Source of the DNA: Leptodactylus fallax
Lineage: Eukaryota; Chordata; Amphibia; Anura; Leptodactylidae
DNA length: 64,000 nt
Direction of reading: 5' to 3'
Assembly: GCA_947044405.1 (NCBI GenBank)
Contig: CAMRHE010000167.1
Location: 2,835,001-2,899,000 of the forward strand
Positions 56,415-64,000 of the stretch are shown here, piece by piece. The first letter of the stretch is position 1, and the number at the start of each line of letters is the position of its first letter. A program made the translations under genes and the position numbers. The notes beneath the pieces were generated by a model. That model was given only the letters and a program-made list of their open reading frames with translations, did no database searches and was not told where the DNA came from.

Positions 56415-57614
56415 ATGGAGCGTGGAGCTCCTGCCCCCCAGACCTTACAGGCGGGGGGCAGGAGAATGTCTGCCGACACAGCACCAGCAGAGCAGGGCAG
56501 GCAGAGGTCGCTGAGGCAGCAAGCTTCAATGAGACTGGCGACCAGGACAACAGCATCGGGAGCAGCAGCAGCGACATTGGCGGCTGCAGCATCAGGAACA
56601 GCATTGGGAGCAGCGACGTCCGTGGAGTGGGCGATGCCGGCAGGAGTAGCGGTGGCGACAGGGGTGTCAGCAGTCCCGGCAGGTGGATCCGTGAAAACGG
56701 CGACATCAGCCACGGCGGTAACATCAGCGGCAGTGGCAGGTGAAGCCGGTCCGAAGGGGGCTACGGCCGCAGGATATGCGGTTTCCTCTGGAAGGGTCCC
56801 TGCAAGCAGGAGAAAAGACGCCTTACCGTCATCGCTGCCTCAATCACCCGCAGGATGGGGCATCCGGAAAGCTGGAGAAGAGGTTGCCATCTACAGCCGG
56901 AGGATCGAGGCGGTCCTGGAGGAGTATGACCGGGCCCGGAGGTCCCTGTTCGCTATGGGTGGAGAGCTGCAAAGCGCTCGTGCCCGTAGCGACAGGGCCT
57001 CGAGGAAGGACCGCCCGGTTTTCAGCAGGCAAGTAAAGAGCCTCAAAAAGCAGATTAAGACCCTGGAAGCCAGGTGTGCGGAGATCCTGGAGGGCGCGGG
57101 GCCGTTCAGAGAGAAGCTGCTGAACGATGACCGCTTCTTCCGCAAACAGCAGGAGCGGTTGTTGAAGGATGGCCCCGCGTCCTCAGACAGCTCGGGAGAG
57201 GACGACTATTGTGAGTCAGACCTGGAGTCGGATGACAGCATGGCGGTACAGTATAGTCGGGCAGCCGTCCCTAGCAGCGGCAGCCTGATACCCACGTATA
57301 CGCAGGCATCAGTGCCGGCAGTGAAGCAGGAAGTCAGAATGACAAGACAGGAAGTCAGAATGACAGGGCAGGAAGTGACGCAATCTCCCACACTCCCAGA
57401 GAACCAACCACTGCCCGAGACGGAGGAGGAGGAGTGCGGAGCCTCGGGAGAAGGCGGGAAGCTGATGAGGCAAATCTGCCAATTGGAGTCCCCGTCCAGA
57501 ATGGACCAATTAGCATTCAGCTTGTCAGATTTGGACGGGGAGGAGGAGGGAAAAGGAACCAAGACCAGGAAGAAGGCAAGGAAGGAAAAAAAAAAGAGTA
57601 ATAGAGACATTTAA
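56415..57614 (+). CDS. ORF-A of copy 2, frame intact
   Basis: 399 aa from the ATG at 56415. Same layout as copy 1: alanine-rich part, charged helical region (EEVAIYSRRIEAVLEEYDRA conserved exactly), acidic patches and basic end. Compared with copy 1 it lacks four residues in the alanine tract, has one residue fewer near 56820, and carries a seven-residue duplication (EVRMTRQ) near 57340. The frame is kept throughout despite these indels and about 12% nucleotide divergence in the helical part, which supports ORF-A being a real protein. Confidence 0.8.
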   Translation: MERGAPAPQTLQAGGRRMSADTAPAEQGRQRSLRQQASMRLATRTTASGAAAATLAAAASGTALGAATSVEWAMPAGVAVATGVSAVPAGGSVKTATSATAVTSAAVAGEAGPKGATAAGYAVSSGRVPASRRKDALPSSLPQSPAGWGIRKAGEEVAIYSRRIEAVLEEYDRARRSLFAMGGELQSARARSDRASRKDRPVFSRQVKSLKKQIKTLEARCAEILEGAGPFREKLLNDDRFFRKQQERLLKDGPASSDSSGEDDYCESDLESDDSMAVQYSRAAVPSSGSLIPTYTQASVPAVKQEVRMTRQEVRMTGQEVTQSPTLPENQPLPETEEEECGASGEGGKLMRQICQLESPSRMDQLAFSLSDLDGEEEGKGTKTRKKARKEKKKSNRDI

Positions 57615-57669
57615 ATTTGTCAGGTCGTTGCCTGGGGAGCATCGTGCCGGGACCTCAGCCCAGGTTGCG

Positions 57670-60146
57670 ATGCCTCCAGGAGAGAAAGGGAGGCGCAGGC
57701 ACCTCGGGTCACGCCAAGTGGCGGGGTGCCCGGGGTGCCAGCAGTCAAAATGGCGCCTGATAGTACCTTTCAGGTGGTGGCGGACAAGGAGCTCATAGTT
57801 GCGGACAAGGGCAAAGGCAAAGAAGCCCCCCCCTGCGGAGGGGAGTGGCGTAGGGAAACCTCCCTCCCTGGTAGGAGGTTTTAAAATATCGATGGCTTCC
57901 CCCAGAGTAAGGTGTAGGAAAGGGGGAGTGGCAGGTGGGCGTGGCTCATCCTCCTCCAGTGCTGATGAAGCCGGTGATGCGGAGGTCACTTCCGGGGCTA
58001 AGGGGGCGTGTCCTCCTACAACATCAGGTGCCGGGGTGACTGTGGATGCGGAGGCCGAGGTAAAAGCGGGGAAGCCATCAGCGAGTGGTGCAGCCGGCCC
58101 CGCTGTAAGAAGGAAGACTGCAGGTGTGAATGATGGACGAGTGGAGAAGCTAGTTAAGCAGACAGGTAAGGTAAAGGGGAAAGCGGGTGGGACAAAAGGG
58201 GTAATTAGTAGTATTCCTGAAGAAGGTGGTGTAGTATGCATGGGGGTCCAAGAGCCTGTAGTCGGGGAGGCTGCGGGAGGAGGGGCTATTACCATTGCTG
58301 CTAAAAAAAAGTATTTCTACTGCTGGTAATATTTCTGTTGTGGCCCCTGTTGTTTCTGGTATTTCTGCTGTTGTCCCTGCTGTTGTCCCTGCTGTTGTTT
58401 CTGCTGCTGTTCCTGATGCTGTTCCTGATGCTGTCGTTGCTCCTGTTGTTACTCCTGTCACTGCTCCTGATATTGTTGCTCCTGTTGTCCTCTCTGCCGC
58501 TGTTCCTTCTGCTGCAGTTGGAGTGACCCGGTCCGCGGCGGCTATGCCAGGGCGGACTGTTGCCGCCTCTGGTGCTCCGGTTGCCGTGGCTGGGCTAAGT
58601 AGTTCTGCGGGGGTCCCTGGGAGTGGCGCTGGTACTCCGGCAGCGGAGGTTGCTGCGGCCTCCGGGCCCCCACGCTCCTATGCCAGCGTCGCTTCTGGGG
58701 CCCCTGGGGGTGCATCATGTCTTCCGCCCGGCTCCAGGGACGGCGATTTGCAACGGCAGCTCCTGGAGGCTTTACGGGCGGGCCAGTCCACAATGACCAT
58801 AGATGGGCAGTCGAGAGACCTTAGGTTCTGGATCGAGCGTTTTGGCCTAGGGAAGTTCCGAGAGGAAGGAGGTGAGACCAGATGGACTCTCCCTACACCC
58901 GGGCGTAGGGGGCCGACACGGAGGAACGTGGCCCGTCTCGTGTGGGGGGGAGCCGGCCCTTGTCCCCAGAGGAGGGGGGTCGTGGAACTCCTACTCGGGA
59001 TGGGTTTCAGGGCAAGCGACATCTTTGCCCTGATTCATCCTGTCGGCTCCTCGGAGTTTGACATCAGCTTTGTTACCCCGGAGGGCTTAGAAACCTTCTG
59101 GGGAAACTATAGGCTGGTGAAGGACGAGCCCGCCTGGCGTGACTTTATGGTGTGGGCGGTGTCACGCCAGAATAACATTAAGAAAGTGACCGTTTTAACT
59201 CGTAACGAGTCACTTTCTTATATGGACATCATGACCTGGCTGAACAGGTTTGGGGAGGTCAAGGACTTCCCAAAGAAAAATCTCGACGAGTTCAGGATAT
59301 GGTCGGGGGCCTGGACCTTCATGGTCAAATTGCGACAGGAGGATAACTCGGTGATGCATATCCCGTCCTCAACCTTCCTTGGGAAAGACAGGATCCTTGT
59401 CTTCTACCAGGGGCAGCCAAAACTCTGTCACAGGTGCGGTGACCCCTCACACTTGAGCGCCTCCTGCCGTGTGCAGAAGTGCGCCATGTGTGGGGAGGTG
59501 GGCCATCTCGCGGCGACCTGTGGCAGGGTGCGTTGCCACCTGTGTGGTGTCCTTGGGCACCCGATCGGGGCGTGTCCACGGTCTTTCGCCAACACCACCC
59601 TTCGGCAAGCGGGAGCAGTTGAGGAGGCTGTCCCTGCTGCGGAGGGGGGTGAGTGGGGGAGGAGAGACTAGTCTGCCAAGGCAAAGGGAGAAGGCCCAGC
59701 CACCATCAAGGGCAAGGAGGCGCGAGAGGAGGAGGGAGCAGAGGGAGGGAGTTATGTGCCTTCCTTCTGCCCCTGGCTCTGCTGGGCCAGATCCTGATGC
59801 CGAGGCAGCAGTGGGCACGACCATGGTTGAGGAGATGAAGAGACTGCAGAGGGAGGAAGAGGCTGACCAGTCGTCTTCTTCTCAGTACGTCAGTGCTGGG
59901 GAGGGAGAGACGGTCAAGCGGAGAAAGTCACCGAGTAAAGTGAGGGCAAAAACATCTGCCCCCCCCCCCCCGACGAAGGAACGCAGACTCGACGGCCCTC
60001 TAGTGGTAGGTCCCAACTGGTACCAATCCCTCTGTGAGGATGCGTCGGCCTCAGGGGAGGCTTCAGAGGGAGAGGTGGAGCCGTCAGGGGCTGCTGAGTC
60101 TCCCTCCGGGAGGGGAGGCTGGCCTGGAGCCTGGAGGAGGAGATGA
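57670..60146 (+). pseudogene. ORF-B of copy 2, three single-base frameshifts
   Basis: The ATG is at 57670. One A is missing from an A run at ~57685-57688, one A is extra at ~58303-58310, and one G is extra at ~59643-59648. A 21-nt in-frame deletion near 57795 removes one VADK repeat. The three zinc knuckles are readable at ~59427-59580. Apart from these the sequence is almost identical to copy 1. All three lesions are homopolymer length changes, so they may be sequencing errors. Confidence 0.85.
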
Positions 60147-60392
60147 TGCACCCAGGGCCGAAGTTGCTACTGTCTCTGCGACCACACTAACTCCTCAGGG
60201 AGAAGTTGCGGGGGAGGTCCATCCCTCCTCTGGCCAAACCGCACCGGGGGAGGTGATGGACCAATCCCAATGTAAGAAGAGGACCCGCAAGACGAGGAGA
60301 AGTCGCGGGTCCTCTTCAGACTCATCTAGGGGTGGTGGTGATAGGAGGAAAGGGGGTGGGAAGCTGAAGGTCATTGAGCTCAATCGGTCTTA

Positions 60393-63300
60393 ATGGCAGT
60401 CCCCTCTCCACTGACGCTGGCCACCATTAATGTGGCCAGCATTAAGTCTGATACGGCTAGGTTTGCAGCCTTTGATTTTCTTGGCCGGGTTGAAGCTGAC
60501 ATTTTGTTTTTGCAGGAGACCAGGCTCTGTACTCTATCAGAGATAAACAGAGCAAGGAGGGAGTGGCACAGGGGGCCCTCCTACTGGTCTCTTGCGGCTG
60601 AGCCGTATAGTGGAGTGGCGGTGCTTTTTACCGCAGAGGTGAAATGCCAGCGACTGATCGAGCTCGAAATGGGAAGGTGCCTAGTCTTAGACGTCTTCAT
60701 GAAGGGGCAAAGCCTGCGCCTCATTAACATCTACGGTCCCCAGACAAAGTGGGACCGTAAAAGCCTCTTTATGAAGATTAAGCCTTTTCTTTTTACGGGC
60801 AAACAAGTCATCTTTGGTGGGGATTTTAATACCATAACTAGACCCCAAGACCGAGGAGGTACCAGAGATAGACTGCCCTATGATGGCGCGCGGTTAAATA
60901 GAATAGTGAGTGAAGCTCGCCTGGAGGATATCCACATCAGGCATTCCCCAGGTCACCGTGGGTTCACCTTTCAGAGAGGTAGTGTTAGGTCTAGGATAGA
61001 TAGGTTTTTTTTTTTGAAGGAGAATTCCGTCACCACCCCTGTGTCCGTGGTGGAGGTGGAGTTCTCTGATCACTGTCTAATTTTGTTTTCTTTGAATATT
61101 TCAGAGACCCTCCGGAGAGGAAGAGGTTTGTGGAGGCTGAATTCGTCACTCCTTGAGGAGGCAGCTGTAAGACAAGCCTTTGAGGAGTTTCTTCAGGATC
61201 AGGTACTATTACTGGGTCTTGAAGGTACTAGGTCAGAGTGGTGGGAGATATTCAAAAAAAGGGTGGCGGGATTTTTCCGCCGGCTCTCAAGCCTCAGGTC
61301 ACTGGACATGTACCGCATGTACAGTGCACTGAGGAAGAGACTTGAACATCTGGTCTCGACCGGAGGTAGCCAGGAGGATATCTCCGGTGTGAAGGCTTTG
61401 CTTAAAGGGTGTCAGTATGATAGGCACGCATCCTTGGTTCTTGAGAGGGATTTCGGGAAATACCGCTCGCCCGACCCCTACAGGAACTGTAAGATGTCAG
61501 TGACTTGTAAGACAGTAACAGGCCTGATTGACAGTACAGGATCCTTGACAAGATCCAGGTCAGGGATCTTGGAGGTCGTCAGGTCTTTCTACTCGAACCT
61601 TTTGGCAAAGAAGGAACTGAATCGGGATCGGATTTCAGGTTTCTTGGCTGAAGCCATTCCTGAGTCAGCAGAAGACCCTTCTTGTGGTGTTTTGATAGAA
61701 CCTATAAGGGAAGAGGAAGTCGTCAGGGCTATTGAGGGTCTTGCCCTCAAGAAGTCACCTGGCCCAGATGGCTTAACATCTGAGTTCTATCGGACCTTTA
61801 AAGGAGCGTTGGCTCCCCTCTTGACTGACGTGCTTAATGAGTGTCTATCCTCGGGCACTCTGCCAAAGTCAATGAGGAGGTCCGCCCTTATAGTTCTGTC
61901 AAAGGGTAAGGATCCGAGCCGTATTGAGAACTGGCGGCCCATAGCACTTCTCAATACGGACCGAAAGATTCTGGCGAAGGTACTTTTCAACCGGCTGGTA
62001 CAGTTTGCGCCCCGGCTCCTCTCGCCGGCTCAGCACTGCTCTGTTCCCGGTCGTAGCACCTTAAGTGCGGTCCTGAGTGTCAGGGAGGCTGTGGAGCAGA
62101 GTAGGGCAGGTCGGTGGAAGGGGTACTTGCTGTCCCTAGATCAGGCTAAGGCTTTTGACAGGGTGAATCATGAGTATTTGTGGTCAACTCTCTCGAGGTA
62201 TGGCCTACCTGGGGGGTTCATTCAGTGGCTGCAGACCTTATACGCTGGGGCTGAGTCTTTCCCACTTGTGAATGGTTGGGTTGGTCGTCCTTTTGAGGTG
62301 GGGTCGGGCGTCCGACAGGGATGTCCCTTGAGCCCGCTACTGTATGTGTTCGCCATTGATCCCCTGATTAGACGGATTAATGGTGGGCCGGTGGCGGGAG
62401 TCAGGATGGACCTGGAGGGCACCGGCTCCCCTTTGAGGACAGTAGCCTACGCGGATGATGTCACCGCTCTTGTCTCGTCACGGGAGGAGATTGAATGGGT
62501 GATGTCTGAAGTGGACAGTTACTCGGAGGCTTCCGGATCAGCTGTGAACAAGAACAAGTGTGGAAGCCTCTGGCTGGGAGGGGGAGAGCCTGGTTTTTCT
62601 CTCCCGGACACCCTCCCAGAACCCCAGGGGTCTGTAAAGATCTTAGGCATCCATTTTGGCCAGGGTGATTACCCACTCCAAAATTGGGAAGGTAGGCTTA
62701 AGGATGTCGCCCAGAGAGTTGATTGCTGGAAGGGTTGGTCCTTGACCCTGAGAGAAAGGGTTCACCTTGCCAAAGCCTTCCTGCTCCCGTTGGTGATCTA
62801 TCTAGGTAGCGTCTGTGCCTTGCCAGAGTCTTGTTGGAGTAGGATCTGTTGCCTGTTCTTCCAACTGTTATGGGGGAACAGGCTCAACCTAATCAAGAGG
62901 GAGGTTACATACCGCACAAGGAGGCTAGGGGGGGTTAAATATGGTTAACCCCGTGGTGTTCTTAATGAACACCTTTCTTAAGATCAATTTACCAAACCTC
63001 TCCGCCGAGGGGGCTCCTTCGTGGGTAGCCTCCTGCCAGGGGTGGTTTCGGCCCTTCTTCCAGAAATGGGAGGCAGGAGGGCAAGTGAAAGATCTTCGTG
63101 CACCCCATGGATATCTCCCGGCCTATGCTTCCCTGGTCTTGAAAGTGATTCGTCGGTGGGGTCTGGGGGCGTGGGAGATCAGGACTCAGTCAAGACGTTT
63201 TCTTGATGACAAAGTCCTGTTGACCCGCTTCCAGAAGCCTCTGGCGCTCAAAGATTGCCCAGGAGAAACCTTAGAGGGAGGGTTGCATTTTCTTAACTCC

Positions 63301-63792
63301 AAAAGGTTTCCTCGGAAGTTTTGGGATCTGACCTGGCGCTGCCTCCTAGGTAAGTTATATGTGAGGGGGAACTTGAAGTACCGGAACTCTGACGAGCGAG
63401 GCTGCCCTCGGGAGGAGTGTGGCGACATGCTGGAAAGCATGGAGCACTTCCTGCTTCAGTGCCCCTTCAATATAAGGGTTTGCAAATTGGTGGGGACCTC
63501 CACCGGTTGGCTGCGGCTGGCTGGCCTTTCCTATGCCGAGTGGGCCTATGGGGCATTCAAACACCTGGAGGGCAGGGACTGCCAGACACTTTTTATAGTT
63601 AGCGCAGTGGTTAGGTTCCACTTGTGGTCATCCCGGTGTCTAGTATCGACGCGAGGCAAAATCCTCCCGGAGGTGGAGGTGGTTAAAAACATCATGGTGG
63701 ACCTGGTGAGGGTGCGCTCTCGGGAGTATGAGGGGTTGGGCGCAAAAAGGGCTGGTACCCTCTGGAGGGGTTTCACCTTTTCTGTTCCCTGA
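60393..63792 (+). pseudogene. ORF2 of copy 2, one frameshift
   Basis: Starts at the same TAATG junction. Endonuclease and RT motifs are as in copy 1 (FLQETRL, GGDFNTI, YADDV). A 3-nt longer T run near 61008 adds one phenylalanine in frame. An extra G at ~62928-62934 (seven G against six) shifts the frame, so the protein stops at 62948. The C-terminal 280 residues follow in another frame to 63792 with the Cys/His segment intact. Otherwise complete. Confidence 0.9.
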
Positions 63793-64000
63793 GGGATAGA
63801 ATAAGGGATTAAAAGGTAGTTAGGTTAGGGCCAGATAGGGAAAGGGAGGGCAAGGTTTTGCACAAGAGGTGGGGTTTGTTTTTTTGGTAGGGAGGGACAG
63901 GTAGGGATAGGGTAGGGATAGATTGATAGATAGGGACATAGTGGTAGGGCAAGTAGGTAGGGACGGGCCTCTTGTGCTCTCTTCCTGGTGGAGGGCTGGT
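63793..64000 (+). other. Start of copy 2 3' UTR
   Basis: Matches the start of copy 1's 3' UTR, including the GGTAGGGATAGGG repeats, with several substitutions and small indels. The hairpin region lies outside the window. Confidence 0.8.

Larger units (their letters stand above)
56244..64000 (+). mobile_element. Tx1-like LINE, copy 2, cut by window end
   Basis: Begins directly at the end of copy 1 with no intervening target sequence, same orientation. The architecture is identical, through ORF2 and about 200 bp of 3' UTR. ORF-B has three and ORF2 one single-base frameshift relative to copy 1, all in homopolymers. Divergence from copy 1 is uneven: high in ORF-A, very low in ORF-B, about 1% in ORF2. 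Confidence 0.88.

Overview
The window looks like repeat-dense intergenic DNA from a large vertebrate genome, most likely a frog or other amphibian. The basis is the mix of elements: L1, Tx1-like, L2/CR1 and copia retrotransposons, hAT elements with 8-bp target duplications, many TTAA-flanked elements, Tc1 transposons and foldback MITEs, all nested in one another. I found no convincing host exon, tRNA or rRNA gene. Almost every coding stretch belongs to a mobile element.

Layout. 1-1490: 5' part of an L1 on the minus strand. 2290-4420: foldback repeats. 4421-9257: 5'-truncated copia element (minus strand) with its 3' LTR; an L2 3' fragment sits beside its YVDD motif and a ~100-bp G-rich block interrupts its RNase H region. 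9478-10560: another L2/CR1-type LINE tail. 10569-12101: hAT element with a transposase C-terminal relic and an internal minisatellite. 12723-15205: a TTAA MITE, then a diverged tandem duplication. 15401-33554: one L1 with a 15-bp target duplication and a poly-A tail, split by nested insertions: a ~491-bp foldback insert, a hAT at 19876-22050, a ~6.4-kb TTAA element at 22054-28500 (itself hit by a MITE and by a Tc1 with an open 341-aa transposase), and a hAT at 29941-33178. 33847-47473: TTAA elements, hAT elements, foldback MITEs, minisatellites and a Tc1 with a truncated transposase.

47474-64000 is the most interesting part. Two Tx1-like LINEs lie head to tail with no spacer. Copy 1 (8.77 kb) keeps three long reading frames: ORF-A (397 aa, alanine-rich, coiled coil, acidic patches, basic end), ORF-B (about 838 aa, three CCHC zinc knuckles) and ORF2 (1131 aa, APE-type endonuclease plus reverse transcriptase). 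ORF-A shows 22 synonymous against 5 non-synonymous differences between the copies over 73 codons, so it has evolved as a real protein. A basic reading frame overlaps ORF2 at TAATG, and the 3' UTR carries two adjacent hairpins with nearly the same loop on unrelated stems. Copy 2 is cut by the window end and carries several single-base lesions, all in homopolymers.

Mechanistically, ORF-B would package element RNA, ORF2 would nick and reverse-transcribe, the hairpins are candidate protein-binding sites, and the role of ORF-A is unknown. Two homopolymer blocks (about 4969-5068 and 43050-43200) look like assembly artefacts.
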